DNA of 19,373 nt from JAKEGN01 sp964465665 (GTDB lineage Bacteria > Pseudomonadota > Gammaproteobacteria > Steroidobacterales > Woeseiaceae), in the NCBI GenBank assembly GCA_964465665.1, contig CAYXKM010000009.1, forward strand, positions 1 to 19,373. The letters run 5' to 3'. Numbering within the stretch: position 1 is the first letter of the stretch; every line of letters starts with the position of its first letter. The position numbers and the translations under genes are program-made. Below the pieces are notes generated by a model. That model was given only the letters and a program-made list of their open reading frames with translations. It was not told the origin of the DNA and did no database searches. This document shows positions 1 through 7,632 of this stretch, in pieces.

Positions 1-174
1 CTGCTCGGCGGTCCCGAATCGCTGCTCATCGGCAGAGTCCTGTTCGACGAGTTTTTTGTCAACCGGGACTGGCCGCTGGCCTCCGCGGTAGCCATCGTGC
101 TGCTGCTCCTCCTGGTCGTGCCAATCGTGTTTCTGCAGCGCAGCCGGGCACAGGACGAGGGGAGACTTGCATGA
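1..174 (+). CDS. potH: ABC transporter permease, PotH/PotB type (3' end only)
   Basis: Only the last 57 codons and the stop are present, and the gene runs in from the left edge. The fragment has the usual end of a spermidine/putrescine-type inner-membrane permease: a periplasmic stretch (LLGGPESLLIGRVLFDEFF) that is typical of PotB/PotH, then a final hydrophobic segment rich in Leu and Val and a short basic cytoplasmic tail. Its TGA stop overlaps the ATG of potI in an ATGA arrangement, so the two are almost certainly translationally coupled. In the family this protein forms the membrane channel as a heterodimer with PotI. The identification rests on this tail plus the clear identity of the next gene. 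Confidence 0.85.
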   Translation: MLGGPESLLIGRVLFDEFFVNRDWPLASAVAIVLLLLLVVPIVFLQRSRAQDEGRLA

Positions 175-977
175 AGCGACGCTCCAGGTTCGTATTGTCG
201 GTGCTCGCGTTCGGCTACGCCTTTCTGTATGTGCCGCTCGTTTCCGTCATCGTCTACTCGTTCAACGACTCCCGGCTGGCAACGGTGTGGGGTGGTTTTT
301 CCACGCGCTGGTACAGCGCGCTGTTGCGCAATGATCAGGTCCTGGATGCCGCGTTTCTCAGTTTGCGAATCGCGCTGACCGTTGCAACGCTTGCCACGAT
401 TTTCGGCACCATGGCCGGCATGGCACTGTCCCGCTTCGGCCGGTTTCGCGGCCGCACGCTGTTCAGCGGCATGATCACATCGCCGATGGTGATGCCCGAA
501 GTCATCACTGGATTGTCGTTGCTGCTCCTGTTCGTCAGCCTGCAACAACTGATCGGCTGGCCGGCGCAGCGCGGCTTCGGCACGATAACCATTGCGCACA
601 CGACTTTCGCCATGGCATATGTTGCCATCATCGTACAGTCGCGCCTCAGCGCCATGGATGAATCGCTCGAGGAAGCGGCGATGGACCTCGGCGGCCGGCC
701 GTTGCGCGTGGTATTCGACATCACATTGCCGTTGATCGCACCGGCGATGATCGCCGGCTGGCTGCTCGCGTTCACGCTGTCGCTCGACGATCTCGTCATC
801 TCCAGCTTTGTATCGGGACCCGGTGCCAGCACGCTGCCGATGCTCATCTTCTCCAAGGTGAAACTTGGCGTGACCCCCGATATCAATGCATTGGCAACAC
901 TGATCATCCTGTTTGTATCGAGCGGCGTGCTGATTGCCTGGTGGATATCGCGCCGCGCGCAACGCCAGTCCGGTTGA
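171..977 (+). CDS. potI: Putrescine/spermidine ABC transporter permease PotI
   Basis: A 268-residue inner-membrane permease, the usual length for PotI/PotC. It resembles E. coli PotI along its whole length, for example FSTRWYSALLRND near residue 43, MVMPEVITGLSLLLLFV near 106-122 and FTLSLDDLVISSFVSGPGAS near 201-220. About six membrane segments are visible. The EAA loop that contacts the ATPase lies at about residues 167-186 (EEAAMDLGG then PLRVVFDITLPL). Known role of the family: with PotH, the PotG ATPase and the PotF binding protein it imports putrescine or related polyamines. The start overlaps the potH stop by 4 bp. It is the last gene of its operon; the next gene converges on it. Exact polyamine preference cannot be read from the permease. 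Confidence 0.95.
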   Translation: MKRRSRFVLSVLAFGYAFLYVPLVSVIVYSFNDSRLATVWGGFSTRWYSALLRNDQVLDAAFLSLRIALTVATLATIFGTMAGMALSRFGRFRGRTLFSGMITSPMVMPEVITGLSLLLLFVSLQQLIGWPAQRGFGTITIAHTTFAMAYVAIIVQSRLSAMDESLEEAAMDLGGRPLRVVFDITLPLIAPAMIAGWLLAFTLSLDDLVISSFVSGPGASTLPMLIFSKVKLGVTPDINALATLIILFVSSGVLIAWWISRRAQRQSG

Positions 978-1017
978 TTCCCGGTGACATCCAAAGATCA
1001 ATCACACGCCGGCCCCA

Positions 1018-1070
1018 CAGCGGCGGGCCGTTCTCACTTAGAGGAAATGCGCTCGAACGGCCCGCCGCTG
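1018..1070. repeat. Hairpin 1 with shared core, 41 bp after potI
   Basis: The arms 1018-1033 and 1055-1070 are perfectly complementary over 16 bp, and the loop at 1034-1054 has 21 nt. The inner part, 1028-1060 (CCGTTC ... GAACGG with its loop), recurs in inverted orientation inside hairpin 2; the outer 10 bp of the stem (CAGCGGCGGG) do not. No T-tract follows on either strand, so it is not a classical intrinsic terminator, though it could stop or protect the potI transcript. Confidence 0.85.
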
Positions 1071-1129
1071 CACTGCCGGCTACGGTGATTTGACGCGCAT
1101 TCGTGGAACGCAGCCCTCGGATCTTCGCA

Positions 1130-1203
1130 GCCGTAGACACACCCGTATGCCGTTCGAGCGCATTTCCCCTTAAGTGAGAACGGTATACGGGTGTGTCTAC
1201 GGC
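1130..1203. repeat. Hairpin 2 with the same core inverted and a different stem
   Basis: The arms 1130-1155 and 1178-1203 match over 25 of 26 bp (the single mismatch, 1149 against 1184, is G opposite T), and the loop at 1156-1177 has 22 nt. The core 1150-1183 is the reverse complement of the hairpin 1 core, with one gap and one substitution. The outer stem (GCCGTAGACACACCCGTAT) is unrelated to that of hairpin 1. The structure sits 35 bp beyond the Rieske oxygenase stop, between convergent genes, with no T-tract. The gap 978-1238 holds nothing else recognisable. Confidence 0.88.
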
Positions 1204-1238
1204 CTGCAAATAATCTATCAGAAGCGGTCGTGCGCGCT

Positions 1239-2471
1239 CTACAGGGAGAGATCGGTTTGGCGAAGCTGCAGCAGGATCCAGTCGATGTAAAGGCTTTCGG
1301 CGCGCTCCATGCCGGAGAACTGGCCGGGCCGATAGTATCGCGAGCCGACGCCCTTCCAGTTATTGACGATGATTTTCTCATCGGCGTAGGTGGTCACGTC
1401 CCACAACCACATCAGCTCATTCCGATCGTAGTCCTTGCCTTCGACCGCATCGCCACGAACCAGCCAGTAGATCTCGCACTGACAATGGCTCATGTCGACC
1501 GGCGTGAATACGTATGCGACGACATGATCGCTGTATGCCAGCAGGAATGAAAACGGCCCTACGGAAAAGTCCGATGCGCCGCCGTCGTAACCTTTGATCT
1601 TGCCCAGCAGCGGTGCAACCGGTTTCCCGTCCCTGCTGCCCGTAACGTAGCCATCGAACATCGCGGTTCGACCGTAACCGTAGCCCTGCTCGCCCGGCCG
1701 CGCTTTGGTATCCACGTAGTCGATGAGAATATTTTTGATGCCGCAGGCTTCCATTTTGGCAAGCATCTTGTTCTGCACCCGCTCGCGTTTCGCCTGATCC
1801 AGGATCAGCGTATGCATTTTCGCGTAATCCGGATGCGCAGTTGCGCAGTGATAGCACTCCTGGTAATTCTCGATCGAGAGTTTCCAGTTGGCCGCGATCG
1901 GGTAGGTTTTCTGCGCGGCGACCTTCAGATTCGGGAAATCGAATATCGCCATTGGCTCTGCGAGATCGCGCGTGGCACCTTCCAGAGATGGAGGATTGTC
2001 GCAAAATGCGATGAACAGAAGCCCATGGACGTTTTCCAGGGACACCGGATGCAATGAATGCTCGTCCTTGCGGAAGTCGTCGGGCATGTTGCGGGCCGCC
2101 ACCAAATTGCCGTCGGTGTCGTACACCCATCCGTGATACGGACATTCGAACTTTCGCACATTGCCGCTTTGTTCCAGACACACCAGTGAGCCGCGATGGC
2201 GGCAGACATTCGCGAAGGCTTTCAGTTCACCATCCTTGCTCCTGACCATGATGGCCGATTCGTTTCCTACCTTGACGACACGGAAATCGCCAGGATTCGG
2301 CAATTGCGACTGATGTCCGGCAAGTATCCAGTTCTTCGTAATGATTCGATCGAATTCGAGCTGGTAGATATCGGGATCGGTATAGAAGCGCCGATCGAGC
2401 GACCAGCCGGGTTTCTGGTTCGCAATGAGCTCCGCAATCGACGTTTTTTGCCCGGCATTCATGCTTTTCAT
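1239..2471 (-). CDS. Rieske 2Fe-2S oxygenase, alpha subunit (glycine betaine/choline monooxygenase-like)
   Basis: With the ATG at 2471 the protein has 410 residues, normal for a Rieske oxygenase alpha subunit. In this numbering the Rieske cluster ligands are C90-R-H92 and C110-P-Y-H113 (ECPYHGWVYD). The mononuclear iron site is NYQECYHCATAHP with H208 and H213, and D358 in LMWLWDVTTYADE is the likely third ligand. The last 60 residues (WLWDVTT, SRYYRPGQFSGME) are like those of glycine betaine demethylases and choline monooxygenases, so a quaternary amine is a reasonable substrate guess but not proven. An ATG at 2492 would add 7 residues; 2471 is preferred because GCGGAA precedes it. No ferredoxin or reductase gene for electron supply is in the window. 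It lies on the same strand as, and 155 bp after, the symporter gene. Confidence 0.9.
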   Translation of the reverse strand: MKSMNAGQKTSIAELIANQKPGWSLDRRFYTDPDIYQLEFDRIITKNWILAGHQSQLPNPGDFRVVKVGNESAIMVRSKDGELKAFANVCRHRGSLVCLEQSGNVRKFECPYHGWVYDTDGNLVAARNMPDDFRKDEHSLHPVSLENVHGLLFIAFCDNPPSLEGATRDLAEPMAIFDFPNLKVAAQKTYPIAANWKLSIENYQECYHCATAHPDYAKMHTLILDQAKRERVQNKMLAKMEACGIKNILIDYVDTKARPGEQGYGYGRTAMFDGYVTGSRDGKPVAPLLGKIKGYDGGASDFSVGPFSFLLAYSDHVVAYVFTPVDMSHCQCEIYWLVRGDAVEGKDYDRNELMWLWDVTTYADEKIIVNNWKGVGSRYYRPGQFSGMERAESLYIDWILLQLRQTDLSL

Positions 2472-2515
2472 AACGACTGTTCCGCAGATCATGCCCGAAG
2501 ATTTCGGGTTGGCAC

Positions 2516-2544
2516 GATATCACAGCGCTACGGAATTACGTCAA
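2516..2544 (-). promoter_or_regulatory. Possible promoter of the Rieske oxygenase gene
   Basis: On the minus strand TTGACG (2544-2539) is followed after 17 nt by GATATC (2521-2516). The -35 is good and the -10 is poor. The position, about 45 bp before the ATG at 2471, is sensible and would let this gene be expressed apart from the upstream operon. A small hairpin (CCCGAA/TTCGGG, 2494-2508) falls in the leader. Confidence 0.3.
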
Positions 2545-2569
2545 GCGGACACGCCAGAATGTGAAACTC

Positions 2570-2612
2570 GAATGACCTGCAATTGATTCGTCATTCAATT
2601 TGCCAATTGCAA
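2570..2612. repeat. Overlapping short inverted repeats between symporter and Rieske genes
   Basis: GAATGAC (2570-2576) pairs with GTCATTC (2590-2596), and GCAATTG (2579-2585) pairs with CAATTGC (2604-2610). The two pairs interleave, so only one can form at a time. They lie just after the symporter stop and upstream of the Rieske promoter region. They could be operator half-sites or a weak end of transcript; there is no T-tract. Confidence 0.4.
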
Positions 2613-2626
2613 GTTGTTGATTGTCG

Positions 2627-4108
2627 TCAGACCCGATGCCTTGCAGTGTATGCGATCGCCAGCAATATCGGCATTACGATGAGCGACGCTACACTTGCAG
2701 TCACGCCTGGATTGGAAAATGTCAAAAACGATTGCGGCATGAGATCGGATCCGTAAAAGAACAGAACGAAGTGGATACATAGCGCTGCAACCGATCCGGT
2801 CCATACAAGTCCGAGCGGCACATTGCGAAACAACACACCGAGGAGCAAGGGCGGCGCTGCCGCGGCTGTCAGCCCGTACACACCCACCTGGCCGAAAATT
2901 CCGAGCAACCGCGGCGGCTGCAGGTTTATGAGAAATGCAGCGACCGCAATGAATATGAGTACTGCGTGGCTGACTTTCAAAGCCAGCGCCATTCGCTTCT
3001 CCTGATCCATCGTCTGATTGGCAGCGAATACATTCAACACAAGATCATTTGCGGTTATGGTCGCCATGGATACCAGCAGGCCATCGAGGGTCGACATGGC
3101 AGCGGCCAGCAACACGATGCTGACGATGGTGAAAACCCACTCCGGGAATATGCTTTTCAGGAACACGGTCATGACCAGGTCCTGGCGAAACTGCCCCGAT
3201 TCGAGATCGATCAGGGATGCTTCCGGCACTGCGATATGCGCGAAGAAGCCGACAGTGCCGAGCAACTGGAACAACAGGAAGACGACGCCGAACACGATCA
3301 GATACTGACGGACTTCGAGATCAGTTTTGACATACAGCGCCTTCGTCAGGATATGCGGCTGACACACAATGACCGCACCGATGACGAATCCTGCAACGAA
3401 TACCGAATACCAGTCGTTGAACAGCAGGCCGTCGGATTTGATCCACTGCAGGAGATGCGGATCGGACAACTGCAGTTGTTCAGCCAGCGGCACCGATCCC
3501 GAAAACGCAAGCTTCAAGCACGCTGCAAGAATCAGGATTGTGACACCGATCATCAGCGTTCCCTGCAGCACATTGGTGAGCACGTGCGCGTACGTGCCGC
3601 CGATAAAGACGTAGCCGGTGACAAAGACCAGCGTGATGATCAGCGCCATCGTATTCGAAATGCCGAGCAACGACTGCATGACGATCGAAATCCCGCCGAC
3701 CAGCAGTACGACGAAGGCGAACGACAGCAGGTTCAGGATCGAAAAGTACAACGCGAATCCGCGTGACCGGTAGCGCTTGCCGATCCAGTCCGGAATGGTC
3801 AGCGCCTTGTTCTGTTCACCAATCCGCCGAAACTGGAACGACAATACCCACAGCATGCTCATGAAGCCAATTCCGGCGCCGACGACCATGTGAAACCAGG
3901 CGGAGAGGCCATCGACGTATACGAAGCCCGGGTTGATGATGAACGTCGATGCGGACGCCGTACTCGCTGCCAGCGTTATGCCGACGATGACCGGGTGTAT
4001 GTCCTTGTTTCCGATCGCGAAACTGCTGAATCCGGTGGTACGCCGGTATCCCAGCCAGCCGAGGTAAGCCGTGCCTGCCAGGTAAGCAATGAACAGCGCC
4101 CAGGCCAT
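2627..4108 (-). CDS. Sodium:solute symporter family (SSS) transporter
   Basis: A 493-residue polytopic inner-membrane protein with about 13 hydrophobic segments, the standard SSS size and layout. It starts with a short periplasmic N terminus, then FAIGNKDIHPVIVGITLAAS and STFIINPGFVYVDGLSAW, which correspond to the first sodium- and substrate-binding helices of the family. The ATG at 4108 is chosen because the upstream lipoprotein gene stops at 4110, leaving one base between stop and start (TGAAATG); a TTG further upstream would create an overlap without a better ribosome site. The substrate is not predictable: the family covers proline, pantothenate, acetate and other carboxylates. Its place directly after an esterase-like lipoprotein suggests import of a hydrolysis product, which is inference. 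Confidence 0.92.
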   Translation of the reverse strand: MAWALFIAYLAGTAYLGWLGYRRTTGFSSFAIGNKDIHPVIVGITLAASTASASTFIINPGFVYVDGLSAWFHMVVGAGIGFMSMLWVLSFQFRRIGEQNKALTIPDWIGKRYRSRGFALYFSILNLLSFAFVVLLVGGISIVMQSLLGISNTMALIITLVFVTGYVFIGGTYAHVLTNVLQGTLMIGVTILILAACLKLAFSGSVPLAEQLQLSDPHLLQWIKSDGLLFNDWYSVFVAGFVIGAVIVCQPHILTKALYVKTDLEVRQYLIVFGVVFLLFQLLGTVGFFAHIAVPEASLIDLESGQFRQDLVMTVFLKSIFPEWVFTIVSIVLLAAAMSTLDGLLVSMATITANDLVLNVFAANQTMDQEKRMALALKVSHAVLIFIAVAAFLINLQPPRLLGIFGQVGVYGLTAAAAPPLLLGVLFRNVPLGLVWTGSVAALCIHFVLFFYGSDLMPQSFLTFSNPGVTASVASLIVMPILLAIAYTARHRV

Positions 4109-4109
4109 T

Positions 4110-5111
4110 TCAGTTATTGGGTGCCGACAGTGCTTCAATCATGGCCATGACGGACGTGATCTGCACTCCGGAACGCGTCGCGTAATTTTCGTCGGTGTAA
4201 CCCCACCAGTCCCAGCAACCCAGCGGATTCATCGGCGCTAGTTTGCTGCTGGCCACCTGCGGGTATAACACCAGCAAGCGGTTGGACTCGGCCCATTCGT
4301 TGTAGCCTGCATCGCGCACGAAAGCATCTCCAACGAATTCCGCCGACTGCTGGCAGCCATGAAAAGCAATGTGCACTCCGCAGCTTTCGCCTGCCGCACA
4401 GGAAGCCGGCACGTACAGATAAGCTTTCTCCAACATGCCGGCGTCGTCGTAGCCCAGCTGATCGATCTGTCGCAGTTCGCCCGTTGCCGCAGTCCTCTCC
4501 GCAAGCGGTGGATGCAGCATGGCGAGCAACGTACCGGCCGCATCGTAAGCACAGGCGTTGAGAAAAGGTGCTTTTATTTCGCTACAACCGACACCCTTGT
4601 CGACGGTTGGCATGCCATGAGTGACCTCGATGTCGTCGATGAGTGCCGTCCGGATTCCGGGAGCGATGCGTTCGTACATTTCTTTTGCTGCTCTCACGAC
4701 CTCGCCGCTGACCGTTACATCCTTGCTACCGTGAAACAGCCACACGGTATCGTCCGCAAGATTATCCAGCGCATCGATCTGCCCGGACTTCGCCATTGCT
4801 TCCGCATAGGTTGCGAGTGCATCGAGTCCTGTATCACCACCCTTGATGCACGGGCCCAGACCTTTCTGCAACGAGCCCTCGGCGCAATAGTAGGGGCCGC
4901 CGGCCAGCAACGCGGCGCCATGGATCGTTGCGGAATGTGCGACGTGCAACTGACCGGCCATGTAAGCACCGGACGATATGCCGGACACGCTGATGCGTGA
5001 GCGGTCCGCATTGAACGCCGGGATGTTCGTTTCAGCCGTGGGTTCCGCCGTCGGGCTGCAACCGGCGAGATATAACCCTGCTGCCAGCAGCACAAAACTT
5101 GGCTTCATCAT
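4110..5111 (-). CDS. PHB depolymerase-family esterase, predicted lipoprotein
   Basis: A 333-residue alpha/beta hydrolase. The N terminus is a lipoprotein signal with lipobox LAGC (C18 lipidated), so it should sit on the periplasmic side of a membrane. Nucleophile motif G44-I-S46-S-G48 (VSGISSGAYMAGQLHVA), probable acid D131 (FHGSKDVTV) and histidine H165 (EVTHGMPT) form a complete triad. The C-terminal part has HGCQQ, NEWAESN and GCWDWWGYTDENYA, all typical of the PHB-depolymerase-like family. Known members cleave short polyhydroxyalkanoate chains or other esters. Here the true substrate is unknown; a TonB receptor and an acyl-CoA ligase under linked control fit release of a carboxylic acid from an imported ester. 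The ATG directly follows the hydrolase TGA with no gap, so translation is probably coupled. Confidence 0.88.
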   Translation of the reverse strand: MMKPSFVLLAAGLYLAGCSPTAEPTAETNIPAFNADRSRISVSGISSGAYMAGQLHVAHSATIHGAALLAGGPYYCAEGSLQKGLGPCIKGGDTGLDALATYAEAMAKSGQIDALDNLADDTVWLFHGSKDVTVSGEVVRAAKEMYERIAPGIRTALIDDIEVTHGMPTVDKGVGCSEIKAPFLNACAYDAAGTLLAMLHPPLAERTAATGELRQIDQLGYDDAGMLEKAYLYVPASCAAGESCGVHIAFHGCQQSAEFVGDAFVRDAGYNEWAESNRLLVLYPQVASSKLAPMNPLGCWDWWGYTDENYATRSGVQITSVMAMIEALSAPNN

Positions 5112-5966
5112 TCAGAGTTCCTTTGTGAAGGCGTGAATCGCCTCGATGCATTCTTTTTCGTTGAGCAACGGGGCGTGTCCGCGGTCGGCAACGTCGACGA
5201 CCTGCAGATCCTGTTTGCGCGTGCGCATTTTTTGAATGATGTCCGGAGTCAGGATGTCGGAAAGCACACCGTGCAGCAGCAACGTTGGCGTATCCCGCAG
5301 CGCATCGAACAGCACCCAGGGATCGCCGGTCTGCGGCCCGACTTCGCGCACTGCCCTGCCGATGTTCCGGTCGATATCCTGCACGGGCACGCCATCCTCG
5401 CCGGCGCGATAGGCGCGCCAGGCCATTTTCTCCCACTCTGTGTCGCTTAAGCCCGGCAACCATGGCCCGTAGATCTGCCGAGTTTGTGCATTCGCTTCCG
5501 CCCAGTTCGCCACCGGCGGCAGTTTCCCGGTGTAGGCCTGGATGCGCGCGAGGCCGTCCGCGCCGACTTCGGGTCCTATGTCGTTCATGACCACGCCGGC
5601 GAGCCTGCCCGCGTTCTGATACGCCATTGCCATGGCGATCAGGCCACCGAGCGACGTGCCGATCACTATGACTTTGTCGATGCCGAGCAGGTCGAGGAGG
5701 GTCGAGACGTCTTTGACGTAGGTGCCGGGATGGTAATTGCGCCATTCCGGATCGTAATCAGAGAGGCCGCGTCCGCGAAGATCGGGAGTCAACACACGTC
5801 GCGCCGCGGCAAGGTGTGCTGCCAGTACATCAAAATCCCGGCTGTTGCGTGTCAGCCCCGGCAGGCAGATGACCGGCGTGCCGGGGTGGTCGGGCGAGAA
5901 ATCATGATAGAAGAGTTGCAGTCCGTCGCTGCTCCGGTAATGGCGTGCGGTATCCGTCTGTTTCAT
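5112..5966 (-). CDS. Alpha/beta hydrolase
   Basis: A 284-residue protein without signal peptide, so cytoplasmic. It has the alpha/beta-hydrolase core: oxyanion region PVICLPGLTRNSRDFD, the DLRGRGLSDYD loop, nucleophile elbow G-T-S105-L-G-G and the terminal histidine H264 in VADRGHAPLLNE. An acid residue is likely in the strand ending LSDILTPD. The family contains esterases, lactonases and C-C bond hydrolases, and the sequence does not decide between them. The gene lies 14 bp after the ligase gene and abuts the lipoprotein gene, so it belongs to one operon. A cytoplasmic hydrolase next to a periplasmic one suggests two successive cleavage steps, or action on an ester and then on its product. 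Confidence 0.9.
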   Translation of the reverse strand: MKQTDTARHYRSSDGLQLFYHDFSPDHPGTPVICLPGLTRNSRDFDVLAAHLAAARRVLTPDLRGRGLSDYDPEWRNYHPGTYVKDVSTLLDLLGIDKVIVIGTSLGGLIAMAMAYQNAGRLAGVVMNDIGPEVGADGLARIQAYTGKLPPVANWAEANAQTRQIYGPWLPGLSDTEWEKMAWRAYRAGEDGVPVQDIDRNIGRAVREVGPQTGDPWVLFDALRDTPTLLLHGVLSDILTPDIIQKMRTRKQDLQVVDVADRGHAPLLNEKECIEAIHAFTKEL

Positions 5967-5980
5967 ACTGACATGCCTTC

Positions 5981-7540
5981 TCAGAATGTGAGCGATGCAA
6001 ATCGCTTGCGCAGCTCGCGCTTCAGGACTTTGCCGTTCGGGTTACGCGGCAACTCGTCCATGAATCGCACCGCCGCTATGCGCTGCTGCTTGCCCAGTTG
6101 CGCGTTGGCCCATGCGACCAGTTCCCCGGCATCGGGGTGTGCGATGTGCCTTGCGACGACCAGCGCCAGTGGCGTCTCGCCCCACTGCCTGCTGGCCACG
6201 CCGATTACGGCGACTTCGCTTACATCGCCGTGGCGGATCAGGACGGCCTCGATGTCGGCAGGATAGATGTTCTGTCCGCCGCTGATGATCAGATCCTTCT
6301 TCCGGTCGACGAGATACAGGAATCCGTTCTCATCGACACGCCCGATGTCGCCCGTGCGCAGCCAGCGTTCGCCGGATGGGTGCAACCAGGTCGCCGCCCG
6401 GTTTTCCTCTTCGTTGTTATGATATCCGCTCATCATTAGCGGGCCGAATCCCACGATCTCCCCGGCCTCGCCGGCCGGCAGTTCCCTGTCCTGATCGTCG
6501 AGGATTGCGATGTGTTGCCCCGGGCAGGGACGTCCGACGGAGTCGACTTTTTCGCCCATGTCCTCGGGCGGCAGTATCGTGACCAGTCCCTCGGTCAGGC
6601 CATAGAGCTCGATGAAATCGCCGGGAAGGCGCTCCATAATGGCTTGCTTCAGCACGACGCTGAGCGGGGAGCCGCAGCACATCGTCGCGACCAACGTCGA
6701 CAGATCGAACTCGTCGAAAGCTTCGCACTCGAGCAGGCGCTGGTATTGCACCGGCACCATCGCGGCGTGCGTGATGCCCTGGTCCTGGATCGCTCGAAGG
6801 CAGTCTGTCGCGTCGAACTTGCGCTGGATGACCAGCGTACCACCGGCCAATACTGTGGCGAGCATTGCCACCCAGCTGATGTTCGAATACAGGCCAAGAT
6901 TGCACAGGGTCTTCGCGCCCGAGTTATAGCGCAGCGCCACGGCCATATCGCCGGCCCAGGCAGCGCGGCAGGCATGGCTGTGCACAATGCCTTTGGGTAC
7001 GCCGGTCGTGCCAGAGCTGTAAATGATGTTGCACGCATCCGTCGGGGCAATGCGAATCGACGCGAGCTGCGCCGATGCCGCATCGCGAATCTGCTCGTAG
7101 TCGAGCCAACCGCCGTGATTCGGCCGCAGGCCGATGAGTCGCTTGCCGATGTCCTCCGACAAACTGGAACGCAGGGTGTCGATTCGCTTCATGTGCTCAT
7201 CGGAGGCGATGAGCGCTCGCGCGCCGCTGTTGACAATCATGCCGGCAATAGCGGGGTCGGCCACCGCGACGTTCAACGGCACGACGACAAGGCCTGCGCG
7301 CATGATACCGAGCATAGCCTCGACCATGGCATAGCTGTTGTGCATCAGCACGATCACGCGGTCGCCGTGCACAAGGCCGCGCTCCAGAAGCGCGTTGGCG
7401 ACTTTTGCACTGTCCCGCCCGAGGTCCGTCCAGGAATGCAGCGCATCGTCTACAATCACCGCCGGTTTGTCGCAAAGCCAGCGGCTGTTCAGTGCGATCA
7501 GGTCGGGGATCAGCTGCGCTGTTGGTGCAAACCAGACCAT
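5981..7540 (-). CDS. AMP-binding acyl-CoA synthetase (fatty-acid/aryl-CoA ligase type)
   Basis: A 519-residue ANL-superfamily enzyme with all signature motifs (numbering from the ATG at 7540): P-loop YSSGTTGVPKG at 174-184, YGLTEG at 313-318, LRTGDIG near 394-400, DRKKDLIISGGQNIYP near 412-427, and catalytic K504 in NPNGKVLKREL. Known chemistry: ATP-dependent activation of a carboxylic acid to acyl-AMP, then transfer to CoA. Chain length or aromatic preference cannot be set from sequence. An in-frame ATG at 7585 would place the start only about 12 nt from the predicted transcription start and lacks a ribosome site, whereas 7540 is preceded by CGAGAGA. It is the first gene of the minus-strand operon, with a TetR-type operator at its promoter. 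Confidence 0.93.
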   Translation of the reverse strand: MVWFAPTAQLIPDLIALNSRWLCDKPAVIVDDALHSWTDLGRDSAKVANALLERGLVHGDRVIVLMHNSYAMVEAMLGIMRAGLVVVPLNVAVADPAIAGMIVNSGARALIASDEHMKRIDTLRSSLSEDIGKRLIGLRPNHGGWLDYEQIRDAASAQLASIRIAPTDACNIIYSSGTTGVPKGIVHSHACRAAWAGDMAVALRYNSGAKTLCNLGLYSNISWVAMLATVLAGGTLVIQRKFDATDCLRAIQDQGITHAAMVPVQYQRLLECEAFDEFDLSTLVATMCCGSPLSVVLKQAIMERLPGDFIELYGLTEGLVTILPPEDMGEKVDSVGRPCPGQHIAILDDQDRELPAGEAGEIVGFGPLMMSGYHNNEEENRAATWLHPSGERWLRTGDIGRVDENGFLYLVDRKKDLIISGGQNIYPADIEAVLIRHGDVSEVAVIGVASRQWGETPLALVVARHIAHPDAGELVAWANAQLGKQQRIAAVRFMDELPRNPNGKVLKRELRKRFASLTF

Positions 7541-7588
7541 GGCATCGTCTCTCGGGGTAGCGGCTGCAACGCCGCAGCGATGCATGAT

Positions 7589-7604
7589 TTCAACGAACGT
7601 TGAA
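7589..7604. promoter_or_regulatory. Operator palindrome O1 (TetR-type) at the ligase promoter
   Basis: TTCAACGAACGTTGAA is a 7+2+7 palindrome. It starts at the last base of the predicted -10 of the minus-strand ligase promoter and covers the transcription start region. The same motif occurs twice upstream of the TonB receptor gene and nowhere else that I noticed in the window. The neighbouring TetR protein is the obvious binder; that is inference. Confidence 0.75.
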
Positions 7605-7632
7605 TTTTAGTTGAGCAGTCGTTGAATTACAA
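7604..7632 (-). promoter_or_regulatory. Promoter of the ligase-hydrolase-lipoprotein-symporter operon
   Basis: On the minus strand TTGTAA (7632-7627) is followed after exactly 17 nt by TAAAAT (7609-7604), a good sigma-70 promoter. The spacer begins TTCAACGA, an operator half. The 14-nt block TTGTAATTCAACGA is identical to the one in the TonB receptor promoter. The predicted start of transcription is near 7597, giving a leader of about 57 nt to the ATG at 7540. Confidence 0.7.
7611..7626. promoter_or_regulatory. Degenerate second operator O2 in the promoter spacer
   Basis: TTGAGCAGTCGTTGAA keeps one full half-site (CGTTGAA) and a damaged partner. Its centre is 22 bp from that of O1. It occupies the -35/-10 spacer, the same place as site O3 in the receptor promoter, so it is likely a weaker copy of the same element. 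Confidence 0.5.

Noticed and set aside
335..994. Long minus-strand open frame opposite potI
   Set aside because: The product has no recognisable domain, and the plus strand is clearly PotI; it is a by-product of GC-rich codon usage.
1018..1203. Hairpins as integron attC sites or as ordinary terminators
   Set aside because: attC sites conserve the outer boxes and vary in the loop, the reverse of what is seen; there is no integrase and no T-tract.
2966..3766. 266-codon plus-strand open frame opposite the symporter
   Set aside because: Very Gln/Asp/Arg-rich translation typical of an antisense of a hydrophobic membrane protein.
6512..7603. 363-codon plus-strand open frame opposite the acyl-CoA ligase
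   Set aside because: The minus strand carries every ligase motif; the opposite frame is low-complexity and His/Arg-rich.
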